DNA from: JBDSRX01 sp047445235
Lineage (GTDB): Bacteria > Patescibacteriota > Dojkabacteria > J137
Direction of reading: 5' to 3'
NCBI GenBank assembly: GCA_047445235.1
Contig: JBLGEO010000051.1
Span: 1-31,692 of the forward strand
DNA: 31,692 nt
The position numbers and the translations under genes were made by a program. The notes beneath the pieces are model-generated. The model searched no databases. It was not told where the DNA came from and worked only from the letters and a program-made list of their open reading frames with translations. Shown piece after piece: positions 23,083-30,259 of this stretch. How positions within the stretch are numbered: position 1 is the stretch's first letter; the number at the start of each line of letters is the position of its first letter.

Positions 23083-23571
23083 ATGAATAAGGGAATTAAA
23101 AAACATAGAATGCAAGGTAAAACTCATTCTCATAGAGATGCTTTAGTAAGATCTTTAATTTTAGACCTAGTTGTTTCTGAGAAATTAAAAACTACTCCAT
23201 CTAAAGCTAAGATTATTAAGGCTGAGTTTGATAGATTAGTTACTCATGCAAAAAGAAAAACTGTCAGCGGTCAGCAAGTTATTCAAAGTTTCTTTAACTC
23301 AAACGAAAGAGCTATGCAGAGATTTTATACAGTTGTTGAGACAAAATGCCAAGACAGAGATTCTGGATACACAAGGGTTATTAAGACTTTACCAAGAAAA
23401 GGAGATAATGCAGACCAGGCATATATTATGCTAGTTAATTACTCTGAGAAAGTGAAAAAATCTGAAGTAGAAAAAATGTTGGGTCAGAGAAAAAAGAAAG
23501 AAGAGAGTAAATCAGTTGCAGGTAGAGTAAAGAAGGCAGTTTCTAAAGTTACTAAAACAGCTAAAAAATAA
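23083..23571 (+). CDS. rplQ: 50S ribosomal protein L17
   Basis: A 162-residue L17 with a conserved first 115 residues: HRMQGKTHSHRDALVRSLILDLVVSEKL near the N-terminus, TTPSKAKIIKAEFDRLVTHAKR, and a GYTRVIKTLPRKGDNADQAYIMLV stretch. The last 45 residues or so form a lysine-rich tail absent from the short E. coli type. L17 lies near the peptide exit tunnel. It starts four bases after the rpoA stop, without a Shine-Dalgarno, and the order rpoA-rplQ is standard. Confidence 0.96.
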   Translation: MNKGIKKHRMQGKTHSHRDALVRSLILDLVVSEKLKTTPSKAKIIKAEFDRLVTHAKRKTVSGQQVIQSFFNSNERAMQRFYTVVETKCQDRDSGYTRVIKTLPRKGDNADQAYIMLVNYSEKVKKSEVEKMLGQRKKKEESKSVAGRVKKAVSKVTKTAKK

Positions 23572-23591
23572 GTATTACTAATGTAATAAAT
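23571..23591 (+). other. Small hairpin in the rplQ-rplM spacer
   Basis: TATTAC and GTAATA pair across a TAAT loop in the 32-base spacer between rplQ and rplM. There is no GC-rich stem or T-run, so it is not a convincing terminator. It may just separate reading units of the operon. Confidence 0.3.
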
Positions 23592-23603
23592 TAATATAAT
23601 AAT

Positions 23604-24050
23604 ATGAAGAGTATAAGTTCAATATCACAAAATTTAATAGAAGAGAAATGGTACATAGTTGATGCAGAGGGAAAGAGAATCGGACTTATCGCATCAAAAG
23701 TTGCAGAAGTTCTGCAAGGGAAATTAGACAGATTGGTAAGAGATTATCATGAGCCTAAAATTCATGTTGTTGTTGTAAACGCAGCTAAGATTGACTATAC
23801 ACCTAAGAGAGGAATGACAAAATTCTATAAGAATTACTCAGGATTCCCAGGAGGACTAAAATTTCAATCTCTTGATGAAGTAATGAGAGCACATCCAGAT
23901 AGACCAATAGAGACTGCAATTAGAGGAATGTTACCAAAAACTAAGCAAGCAGACAAAATGATGGCTAACTTAAGAATTTACAGTGGTGCAGAGCACGAAC
24001 ATACGGCTCAAAGCCCAGTAGTTTTAGATTTAAAGAAATTATCAATTTAA
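23604..24050 (+). CDS. rplM: 50S ribosomal protein L13
   Basis: A 148-residue L13, an early-assembling large-subunit protein. It begins after a short extension with EEKWYIVDAEGKRIGLIASKVAEVLQGK and includes VVVVNAAKIDYTPKRGMTKFYKNYSGFPGG (about 54-84) and AIRGMLPKTKQADKMMANLRIYSG, all family hallmarks. The rpsI gene follows after one base, the usual rplM-rpsI pair. The ATG is preceded by AATATAATA and no Shine-Dalgarno. Confidence 0.97.
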   Translation: MKSISSISQNLIEEKWYIVDAEGKRIGLIASKVAEVLQGKLDRLVRDYHEPKIHVVVVNAAKIDYTPKRGMTKFYKNYSGFPGGLKFQSLDEVMRAHPDRPIETAIRGMLPKTKQADKMMANLRIYSGAEHEHTAQSPVVLDLKKLSI

Positions 24051-24051
24051 T

Positions 24052-24441
24052 ATGGAATATATCTATACAATAGGAAGAAGAAAAACATCAACAGCTACAT
24101 TAAGATTGTACAAAAAGAATGGAGTTAATCAAATTAACGAAAAAGCTGTAGATCAACTATATGTTCATGATACAGATCAGAAGATTTTAGATATTCCTTT
24201 TAAAGCTACAGATTTAGATCCAAAGTCTTACTCGTTCACTGCTAAGGTAGTTGGAGGAGGAAAGTACTCTCAATTAGAAGCTGTTCAACATGCTATCTCT
24301 AGAGCAATTGCAAAAATGTTCCCAGAGAAGAAAAAGCAGTTAAAGATTGCTAACCTACTAACTCGAGACCCTAGAATGGTTGAAAGAAAGAAACCAGGTT
24401 TAAGAAAAGCAAGAAGAGCAGAGCAATACTCAAAGCGTTAA
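24052..24441 (+). CDS. rpsI: 30S ribosomal protein S9
   Basis: A 129-residue S9 whose C-terminal tail reaches the P-site tRNA. It starts YIYTIGRRKTSTATLRL, contains TAKVVGGGKYSQLEAVQHAISRAIAKM (about 63-89), and ends in DPRMVERKKPGLRKARRAEQYSKR, with the invariant terminal Ser-Lys-Arg. It is the last ribosomal gene of the cluster. The YraN-like gene follows after 12 bases, so read-through is likely. Confidence 0.97.
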   Translation: MEYIYTIGRRKTSTATLRLYKKNGVNQINEKAVDQLYVHDTDQKILDIPFKATDLDPKSYSFTAKVVGGGKYSQLEAVQHAISRAIAKMFPEKKKQLKIANLLTRDPRMVERKKPGLRKARRAEQYSKR

Positions 24442-24453
24442 TCCTTTTTATCA

Positions 24454-24828
24454 ATGAATTCTTCAAACTCTGTCTCTACAAGAGCCAAGGGTAGAATTTC
24501 AGAAGATTTAGCGTTAAATTACCTCCAAAATAAAGGCTACAAGCTCCTAGAACGCAACTTTACAGTTAAAGGTGGTGAAATTGACATAATAATGAAGTTT
24601 GATGGCTTTATAGTCTTTGTAGAGGTAAAAAGTATTTACGCACTTTCCGAATATTCAATCTACAATGCACTTTCCAGAAAGAAGAAGTTATTTCTTAAGA
24701 AAACTATTGATAAATGGCTTTTAAAAAATAATTTGAAGAATACACCTTGGAGATTAGATGAAATTGCAATGATTAGACTACCCGATAGTACTTATAAGAT
24801 AGAACATTTCGAGTTTATAGCATTATGA
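24454..24828 (+). CDS. yraN: UPF0102/YraN endonuclease-like protein
   Basis: A 124-residue member of the UPF0102 (YraN) family, whose fold is like Holliday-junction resolvases and restriction nucleases. It has KGRISEDLALNYLQNKGYKLLERNF (about 12-36), GGEIDIIMKFDGFIVFVEVKS with the conserved Glu/Asp/Glu-x-Lys metal site (about 41-61), and a late WRLDEIAMI strand. Length is normal. The catalytic pattern GEID...EVK is intact. The biological role of the family is not established. It lies downstream of rpsI, an arrangement consistent with a housekeeping DNA- or RNA-processing role. Confidence 0.88.
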   Translation: MNSSNSVSTRAKGRISEDLALNYLQNKGYKLLERNFTVKGGEIDIIMKFDGFIVFVEVKSIYALSEYSIYNALSRKKKLFLKKTIDKWLLKNNLKNTPWRLDEIAMIRLPDSTYKIEHFEFIAL

Positions 24829-24843
24829 CAAGAGGGTAAATAT

Positions 24844-24873
24844 TTGCCAAAATATAGTTAGCAGGTTTATAAT
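24844..24873 (+). promoter_or_regulatory. Promoter for the zinc-ribbon protein gene
   Basis: TTGCCA (24844-24849) and a perfect TATAAT (24868-24873) are 18 bases apart. Transcription would begin near 24881, about 27 bases before the ATG at 24908. It is placed in a 79-base gap. Confidence 0.6.
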
Positions 24874-24907
24874 AGTAGTGCTAAGCGTAATTTATTTAAA
24901 ATAAAAT

Positions 24908-25279
24908 ATGCCACCAAGAAATCCAAATAACTCACAATTGACTCAACAACTTACAGCATTAATTCCAAATTTCTGCGATAAGTGTGGGGCAAAACATAAT
25001 AAATCAGATATAGAAATAATCAATCAGGATCCAACAGGAATATCTTGCAGATTAGATTGTCACAACTGTGGAAATAGCTACATAATGTATCTCAACTCAC
25101 CATCTGATGGAGTTTTAACAGGTAAGAAAGCAATGTTGAAGACAGATGTTTCGAACTCTGAAATGAGAAAGTACTCAAATGCTGAGCTTTTAGAGAATGA
25201 TGAAATATTAGATGCTTTAATAGCTTTAAAAGAAGTTAAGAATATTAATGATTTTAATGTCTTATTTCCAGAAGATTAA
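24908..25279 (+). CDS. Zinc-ribbon protein, unknown function
   Basis: A 123-residue protein with a probable zinc ribbon: Cys23-x2-Cys26 in NFCDKCGAKH and Cys51-x2-Cys54 in DCHNCGNSY, plus Cys47. The C-terminal half is acidic and helical, without membrane segments. I do not recognise the family; similar small zinc-ribbon proteins occur widely in CPR genomes. It has its own promoter and is followed by a strong terminator, so it is a single-gene unit at the end of the translation block. A nucleic-acid-binding or transcription-related role is possible but unproven. Confidence 0.6.
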   Translation: MPPRNPNNSQLTQQLTALIPNFCDKCGAKHNKSDIEIINQDPTGISCRLDCHNCGNSYIMYLNSPSDGVLTGKKAMLKTDVSNSEMRKYSNAELLENDEILDALIALKEVKNINDFNVLFPED

Positions 25280-25295
25280 TTGATGATGAATATGG

Positions 25296-25331
25296 ACCGC
25301 ACAAGATCTTTGATCCTGCTTGCGGTGCGGT
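25296..25331. repeat. GC-rich inverted repeat
   Basis: ACCGCAC (25296-25302) pairs with GTGCGGT (25325-25331) around a 22-base loop containing a GATC...GATC pair. The GC content stands out from the surroundings. It is directly before the terminator. Confidence 0.5.
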
Positions 25332-25333
25332 AA

Positions 25334-25368
25334 AAGAAAACCTCGCAATCGCGAGGTTTTCTTGTTTT
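25334..25368. terminator. Strong bidirectional intrinsic terminator
   Basis: A perfect 13-base stem, AAGAAAACCTCGC (25334-25346) with GCGAGGTTTTCTT (25351-25363), closes on an AATC loop. The forward copy is followed by GTTTT. The A-rich left arm gives a U-run on the reverse transcript too. It ends the zinc-ribbon transcript and could also stop recF transcription from the other side. Confidence 0.88.
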
Positions 25369-25391
25369 GTGACGTCAGTAATACATTTGTG

Positions 25392-25448
25392 CATGGTTCG
25401 ACTCCGCTCACCATGACAGGTCGTGTCTTCCCAAGAGGAGTCGAGGGA
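25392..25448. repeat. Nested palindromic repeat element
   Basis: CATGGT (25392-25397) pairs with ACCATG (25410-25415). The loop between them holds TCGACTCC (25398-25405), which also pairs with GGAGTCGA (25437-25444). The element is much richer in GC than its neighbours and encodes nothing. It resembles interspersed palindromic repeats found between genes in many bacteria. A related half-site lies at 21445-21464. Confidence 0.55.
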
Positions 25449-25481
25449 TGATTTAAAACATTCAGACTAGGCTGTAACATA

Positions 25482-25493
25482 CCGGCAAGCCGG
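25482..25493. repeat. Short CCGGC palindrome
   Basis: CCGGC (25482-25486), AA, GCCGG (25489-25493) form a short perfect hairpin 36 bases past the recF stop on the minus strand. It could be a weak terminator for recF, but the U-run is missing. Confidence 0.4.
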
Positions 25494-25528
25494 CACAAAC
25501 GGCCTTTTCTCTGTGTTGACCTAATTCG

Positions 25529-26632
25529 TCACTCCGGCTTTATTGAAATTAAATTAGATACTAGCTTGAGCTTAGCAGGCACTTCATCTTCATCTGCGGA
25601 GGTTAGAATAAACTGATTTCCACTTTCTGAGACTAAGTCTGCAGCTACAATTCTATTTGAATCGTCAAGCTCGCTCATTAGATCGTCTACAAGAAAGATT
25701 GGTTTTACATTCTTGATGCTGAAATAATGATCAGATTGGCTTAATTTGAATAGTAGAACTCCAAGCCGCTGTTGACCTCTCGAACCGTAGAATCTTAAGT
25801 TCTCACCATTCATTAGAATCGCAAAATCGTCTTTATGTATTCCATAAAGTGTTTTTCCAACTATTATTTCTTTCTCAATATTATCTGAGTACTTTTGTAG
25901 CAGAGTTTGTTTAAAATTCTCAGTGGAGCTTTCTAAGTTAGGTTTATATTCGATGTAAATGCTTGATATTTTGCTATCAGCATCTAAAATTCGCATATTC
26001 GATACTGTTTTCTCTAAGAATTCGTTTATCTCTTTGAAAAATTGCGTTCTAGTTTTGAAAAGATATTCAGCTAACGATGCTAGTTTATTAGTCCAAAAAG
26101 TCAGCTCTTCTCTTGTTGCTCTGCCTTCACGGATTGTTTTTATAATAACGTTTCGATTCTTTAGCACTTTATTATAGGATTCAATTGAAGACTGATACTC
26201 ATGATCAATCATTGAGAGGTAGTTATCTAAATCGTCTCTTCTTAATCCTGGCTCGTTAGCTACAAGATCAACAGAGTTTGGTGCAAATAGTAGAATTGGT
26301 AATTTATCTAAAACTTTTGAAACTGGAATTTTCTTTGTGTTTAAAGATAATTTCCTCGAAATTCTTTGATTTTCATTTGAAATTACAACTTCGTATATAT
26401 CATTATCTTTTGTCTCAATTTCTATCTTTAAAAATTGCTCTTTTGGTCCAATTAACTGAGTGATGGTTTCCATTGGTTTAAAAGATTTCCCCAATACTAG
26501 AAAGTAAATCGATTCAATGAAGTTGGTTTTTCCGCTTCCATTTGGTGCTATTATTACGTTAGAATAGTCAGAAATCTCAACGCTTTCCAGATAAAGGTTT
26601 CTAAAGTTTTTTAATGAGATTTTAGTTATCAT
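25529..26632 (-). CDS. recF: DNA replication and repair protein RecF
   Basis: A 367-residue SMC-like ATPase of normal RecF length. Walker A is APNGSGKTN at about 29-37. The family's LRRDDLDNYLSMID segment, the signature YGSRGQQR and Walker B PIFLVDDLMSELD are all present. RecF loads RecA at gaps through RecFOR and acts in the cytosol. The N-terminus MITKISLKNFRNL matches the universal RecF start, fixing the ATG. It is divergent from a GT4 gene with 39 bases between start codons and does not sit in the usual dnaA-dnaN-recF-gyrB cluster. It ends in TGA. RecF proper is more likely than RecN or other SMC-like proteins. Confidence 0.95.
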   Translation of the reverse strand: MITKISLKNFRNLYLESVEISDYSNVIIAPNGSGKTNFIESIYFLVLGKSFKPMETITQLIGPKEQFLKIEIETKDNDIYEVVISNENQRISRKLSLNTKKIPVSKVLDKLPILLFAPNSVDLVANEPGLRRDDLDNYLSMIDHEYQSSIESYNKVLKNRNVIIKTIREGRATREELTFWTNKLASLAEYLFKTRTQFFKEINEFLEKTVSNMRILDADSKISSIYIEYKPNLESSTENFKQTLLQKYSDNIEKEIIVGKTLYGIHKDDFAILMNGENLRFYGSRGQQRLGVLLFKLSQSDHYFSIKNVKPIFLVDDLMSELDDSNRIVAADLVSESGNQFILTSADEDEVPAKLKLVSNLISIKPE

Positions 26633-26637
26633 AAATT

Positions 26638-26667
26638 TTGAAGTTATTTAAACTGTCGAAGTATATC
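26638..26667 (+). promoter_or_regulatory. Candidate promoter for the GT4 gene (possibly leaderless)
   Basis: TTGAAG (26638-26643) and TATATC (26662-26667) are 18 bases apart, each matching four of six consensus bases. Transcription would start at or within a few bases of the ATG at 26672, so a leaderless mRNA is possible. Confidence 0.35.
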
Positions 26668-26671
26668 ATTT

Positions 26672-27751
26672 ATGAAAATAGCAATCGATATCTCAATTAT
26701 AACTCCTAATAAAGCAGGAATTGGTTACTACGCACAAAGTGTTGTAGAAGCTTTAGCTAAAAACGACTCAAAAAACGAGTACACGTTATTTACTAACGAT
26801 AAAAAAAACTCAACATTTAATAAACTTCCTAAAAATTTCAAAGTTGAGGAAGTAGTAAGCGAAAGAGGTGGTATTAAATGGATCTGGAAGGTGTCTAGGA
26901 GACTTAGAAAAGAAGGTTTCGACATTCTTATCTCTCCATCGAATTTTTCCTTTGCTATCTTGTTTCCAAGAACAATTCAAATAATTCACGATCTTGCTCC
27001 AATTAAGTTCCCACAGTTCTTTAGTAGAAAAGGTGTTTTTATGTATCGTAATCTTCTAAATATAGCTTTAAGAAGAGCATACAAAATTGGTGTGCCATCA
27101 AATGCTATTCGAAACGAAATTATTGAATATTCTACAGCTACTCAAGAGAAGATTTTTATCACTGGCGAAGGTCTACACGAATGGACTTTTGTTAAGAAGG
27201 ATAAAGATGAGGAAGCTCGAGTTAAGAAACAATATAAATTACCGTCTAACTTTCTGCTGAGTGTGAGTACTTTAGAACCAAGAAAAAATCATTTAAGAAT
27301 GATCAGAGCTTTTACAGAATTAACACGAGATGAACCAAATTTATGCTATGTTGTTGTAGGAAAAAAAGGTTGGTTTTATGAAGAAATATTTGAAACGGTT
27401 GAGAGGTTAGGACTTGAGGATAGAGTTTTCTTTACAGGATACGTTCCAGAAGAAGATTTACCTTACATTCTTGATCAAGCAAATGGATTCTTATATTGTA
27501 GTTTTTATGAGGGATTTGGTATCCCTCCTATAGAGGCATATTCTAGAGGAGTTCCAGTATTGTGTAGTGATATTACAGTTTTAAAAGAAGTGATGGGTGA
27601 GAATGCAATTTATGCAGACCCTCTTGATTATTGGGATATTTATCAAAAGATGAAAGAGTTAATTATTTTAAAGAGAAAGAAAGCAAACTCTGAAGTACTT
27701 GATAAGTTTTCTTGGGAACAATGTGCTAAGAACATTACTGAAGAATTCTGA
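26672..27751 (+). CDS. GT4-family glycosyltransferase
   Basis: A 359-residue GT-B-fold, retaining glycosyltransferase of family 4. The N-terminus has the glycine-containing KAGIGYYAQSVVEAL loop (about 14-28). The C-terminal Rossmann domain shows STLEPRKNHLRMIRAF, YVVVGKKGWFYEE, FTGYVPEEDLPYIL and the donor-binding E-x7-E pattern in YEGFGIPPIEAYSRGVPVLCSD. Many enzymes of this kind add mannose or similar sugars in surface-glycan synthesis. It lies away from the two glycan blocks, alone between recF and the trigger-factor operon. It ends in TGA, and a promoter for the next gene follows within 14 bases. Confidence 0.9.
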   Translation: MKIAIDISIITPNKAGIGYYAQSVVEALAKNDSKNEYTLFTNDKKNSTFNKLPKNFKVEEVVSERGGIKWIWKVSRRLRKEGFDILISPSNFSFAILFPRTIQIIHDLAPIKFPQFFSRKGVFMYRNLLNIALRRAYKIGVPSNAIRNEIIEYSTATQEKIFITGEGLHEWTFVKKDKDEEARVKKQYKLPSNFLLSVSTLEPRKNHLRMIRAFTELTRDEPNLCYVVVGKKGWFYEEIFETVERLGLEDRVFFTGYVPEEDLPYILDQANGFLYCSFYEGFGIPPIEAYSRGVPVLCSDITVLKEVMGENAIYADPLDYWDIYQKMKELIILKRKKANSEVLDKFSWEQCAKNITEEF

Positions 27752-27764
27752 AGCCCATTAAGTA

Positions 27765-27792
27765 TTGACAACTTGGCTAACTATGTTATATT
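27765..27792 (+). promoter_or_regulatory. Promoter for the acidic protein and trigger factor
   Basis: A perfect TTGACA (27765-27770) and TATATT (27787-27792, five of six) are separated by 16 bases. Transcription would start near 27799. A second TATAAT at 27810-27815 might serve an alternative start close to the ATG at 27827. Confidence 0.68.
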
Positions 27793-27826
27793 AAAAACCT
27801 AGTATTACTTATAATCATTAAGTATT

Positions 27827-28210
27827 ATGGCAAAATCAAAACTAAACACAGATTTGGACAAAAGTGCAAAAAAGATAAAAAAAACAAAGCCTCTTGATGA
27901 GGAAGTTGTTGTCGTTGATGTTCCGGTATTAGCAGATGAGCCTGTATTAGGTGAAGATGGATACCCAACTGAAGTTTCTCCAGAAGAGGATGATGATACA
28001 ACCTACACAATGGGGGAGATTCAAGTTGCAGAAGGTAATGACTCTGAAGAAGTTGATCTAAAAAAAGCTCCAGTATCAGAAGCCACAGAAGAAGATGAGG
28101 ATGCTGAGTGGGTTGATGAAGAAGTAAGTATGAAAGATGAAGATCCATATTTGGATGCAGAGAGTAGCTATGATGGAGATAATCCATGGTCAGAAGATGA
28201 TGATAATTAA
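27827..28210 (+). CDS. Highly acidic small protein, unknown function
   Basis: A 127-residue protein that I do not recognise. A lysine-rich start (first 25 residues) is followed by a long acidic, probably unstructured region with many Glu, Asp, Ser and Val, ending in NPWSEDDDN. No membrane segment, cysteine or known domain is visible. The tail resembles the acidic C-terminal part of the RNA polymerase delta subunit, but the folded N-terminal domain of RpoE is absent. A perfect -35 promoter precedes it and the trigger-factor gene follows after 24 bases. It is probably a real gene, given its promoter, spacing and conserved-looking codon use. Confidence 0.6.
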   Translation: MAKSKLNTDLDKSAKKIKKTKPLDEEVVVVDVPVLADEPVLGEDGYPTEVSPEEDDDTTYTMGEIQVAEGNDSEEVDLKKAPVSEATEEDEDAEWVDEEVSMKDEDPYLDAESSYDGDNPWSEDDDN

Positions 28211-28234
28211 ATAAAAATTTTATTAATTAGTTTT

Positions 28235-29353
28235 ATGTCAGATAAATATACATACAAGAAGAAAGAGCAGAAGAAAAATAACTACACATACGAAGTTATT
28301 GTTTTAAGTGATTATCAAAAAGAGGTTCAGGAAAAAGTTTACAAGAAGCTTTCAAAAGATGTAAAAGTAGCAGGATTTAGACCTGGAAAGGCACCTAGAG
28401 ATATGATCGAAGGGAAGATTGCTATGGATGTTTTGAATGAGACAGTAAACCAGATTCTTCCAGATGTTTCTTACGAGATTTTAACAACAGAAAAATTAAA
28501 TCCACTTTCTAGATTAAATTACGCATTTAAAGAGTTTAATAAGGATGGAGGTTTAACTTTTGAGTTTTCATTCTTAAATTCTCCAGAAATTAAGGTTAGT
28601 GATTTGAAAAAGATTAAAGTTGCTTCTAAGACTGAACCTGTTACAGATGTAGAAGTTGACTTAGTAATTAGAAATATTATCCAATCTACTTTACCTAAAG
28701 AGAAATGGGGTAATGTGAAAAATGAAGAAATTAAAGAATTAAAGAATGAAGAGAATAAGAGTGATGAAAAGAAAGAAAAGAATAATGAGAAAGAACCCAC
28801 AACCGCAACTCCTTTTGAAATTACTGATGAATTAGTAGCAGAACTAGGTTATGAAGACGAAAAAACATATGCTGGCTTAAAAAAGAAAGTTAGAGAGAGC
28901 TTAGAGGAAGTTAAGAATAATCAAGCTGATGAAGAATTCACTGGAAAGGTAATTGATGAGGCTATGAAAGTTGTAGATTTTGAAGTACCACACGACCTTA
29001 TTCACGAAGAAATCCATAAAAGAGAAGCAGCATTCTTAGAGAGATTAAAGAACATTAATTTGGACCTAGAAGCTTATTTAAAGACACAAAATAAGACAAT
29101 GGACCAAATCCACGATGAGTGGCATAAAGACATCGAGAAAGGCGCATTTGGCGATATTTTGGCTATAAATCTAGCAGTCCAAGAAAAATTAGTTCCAACA
29201 GAGGAAGATTTAGAAGCTGAGATTGAGAAGGTAGAAGATAAAGTCATGCAGGTACAATACAGAGGAAATCCTGCAATAAGAGATCAGTTAAGAACTTTTA
29301 TGACTAGGAATAACGGTATTAAGAAGCTTATAGAAATTGTAAAAGGAAAGTAA
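28235..29353 (+). CDS. tig: Trigger factor lacking the PPIase domain
   Basis: A 372-residue trigger factor, the chaperone that meets nascent chains at the ribosome exit tunnel. The ribosome-binding GFRPGKAP loop is at 47-54, inside a complete N-terminal domain (about 1-120). The C-terminal substrate-cradle helices are present (about 195-370), with FEVPHDLIHEEIHKR and later helices. Ordinary trigger factors have 430-480 residues because an FKBP-type PPIase domain lies between these parts. Here only a short, lysine- and glutamate-rich linker (about 155-195) is present and no PPIase motif appears. It should still bind ribosomes and hold chains, but not isomerise prolines. Confidence 0.88.
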   Translation: MSDKYTYKKKEQKKNNYTYEVIVLSDYQKEVQEKVYKKLSKDVKVAGFRPGKAPRDMIEGKIAMDVLNETVNQILPDVSYEILTTEKLNPLSRLNYAFKEFNKDGGLTFEFSFLNSPEIKVSDLKKIKVASKTEPVTDVEVDLVIRNIIQSTLPKEKWGNVKNEEIKELKNEENKSDEKKEKNNEKEPTTATPFEITDELVAELGYEDEKTYAGLKKKVRESLEEVKNNQADEEFTGKVIDEAMKVVDFEVPHDLIHEEIHKREAAFLERLKNINLDLEAYLKTQNKTMDQIHDEWHKDIEKGAFGDILAINLAVQEKLVPTEEDLEAEIEKVEDKVMQVQYRGNPAIRDQLRTFMTRNNGIKKLIEIVKGK

Positions 29354-29373
29354 TTATAGTTCTACAAAAATTT

Positions 29374-30219
29374 ATGAGAACTACTGTTGCGAATCAACGT
29401 ATTCTGATATTTAAAGATGATTTAACTTCTGAAGAGGCAGAAAAATTAGCCTCAAAAAGGAAAATCGATGCCTTCGGTACGGTTTTAAAAGTTGCAAGCA
29501 TTCTATCCAGACCTAAAGAAGACGATTTTAAACTTGTATACTCCGAGCACAGATATCAGCCTATTTGGTTTCTAAAAGGAGAATCGAACTACGTTTACGA
29601 TCGAAAAACCACATATGAATTGCCTATTGAAGGTGATGAAATCCAGAAGTTGACTATAAATAAGAAAGAATACCCAGTAACTCATGGCAAGGTCTTTTTT
29701 GATTCAGTTGATCATTGTGTACAAGAGGAAAAGTTTGAGCTATATGTTGATGGAATCACTGGAGAAAAACAGCCTGCTCTTAGTAAATACTTAGAATTTG
29801 AATCAAAGCAGCTCGATAAAAATAATCTTAAAGATCTAAACCCATCTTTTATTATGGTTCCGCCTAAAACAAGAGTTTCTGGTTTGGTTAACCAGATTTT
29901 AGGAAGTTCTATAAAGGCCATCGAAGCAGATAAAATTTATAAAGAGAAGATTGATATTTCGAATGTTGATCTATATTATAGACCTGTCTACGCTTTTCAA
30001 TACAGTTGGATTACAAAAAAGAAAGAAGTTATTGTAGAAGTAGATGCATTAACAGGTGAAATTACATTTGGTGAACAGGTATTTAAAAAGTATTTAGGCA
30101 AGGCTCTCGATCAAAATTTCTTATTTGATGTAGGAGCTGATGCAGCGGGAATGTTTATACCCGGCGGTAGTATTGCTGTAAAGATTGCAAAAAAGTATCT
30201 AGAAAGTAAAAGAAAATAA
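29374..30219 (+). CDS. Conserved-looking protein of unknown function
   Basis: A 281-residue protein that I do not recognise. It appears soluble until a mildly hydrophobic, glycine- and alanine-rich C-terminal segment (about 250-270) with a lysine-rich end. Two similar-looking beta patterns occur: KFELYVDGITGEK around 125-137 and KKEVIVEVDALTGEITFG around 214-231. The second resembles the strand-turn-strand of PepSY-like domains. It follows trigger factor after 20 bases and is probably in the same operon. A role at the membrane or in protein quality control would fit the location but is not shown by any motif. Confidence 0.5.
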   Translation: MRTTVANQRILIFKDDLTSEEAEKLASKRKIDAFGTVLKVASILSRPKEDDFKLVYSEHRYQPIWFLKGESNYVYDRKTTYELPIEGDEIQKLTINKKEYPVTHGKVFFDSVDHCVQEEKFELYVDGITGEKQPALSKYLEFESKQLDKNNLKDLNPSFIMVPPKTRVSGLVNQILGSSIKAIEADKIYKEKIDISNVDLYYRPVYAFQYSWITKKKEVIVEVDALTGEITFGEQVFKKYLGKALDQNFLFDVGADAAGMFIPGGSIAVKIAKKYLESKRK

Positions 30220-30259
30220 TCTTCACATATTGATATACTATCTTTAATTAAATATCTAA

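Noticed and set aside
25262..25498. A 78-residue reverse-strand open frame across the gene-free block
   Set aside because: It runs through the terminator and palindromes and matches no family. Its codon use follows the repeats, so it is spurious.
25280..25528. Possible CRISPR array or mobile insertion
   Set aside because: The inverted repeats are not regularly spaced and are not repeats of one unit. No cas gene, transposase or target-site duplication is seen.
27825..28187. A 120-residue reverse-strand open frame rich in His and Leu
   Set aside because: It is the mirror of the acidic gene at 27827-28210. Its odd composition is explained by reading GAA/GAT codons backwards, and no start context or promoter supports it.
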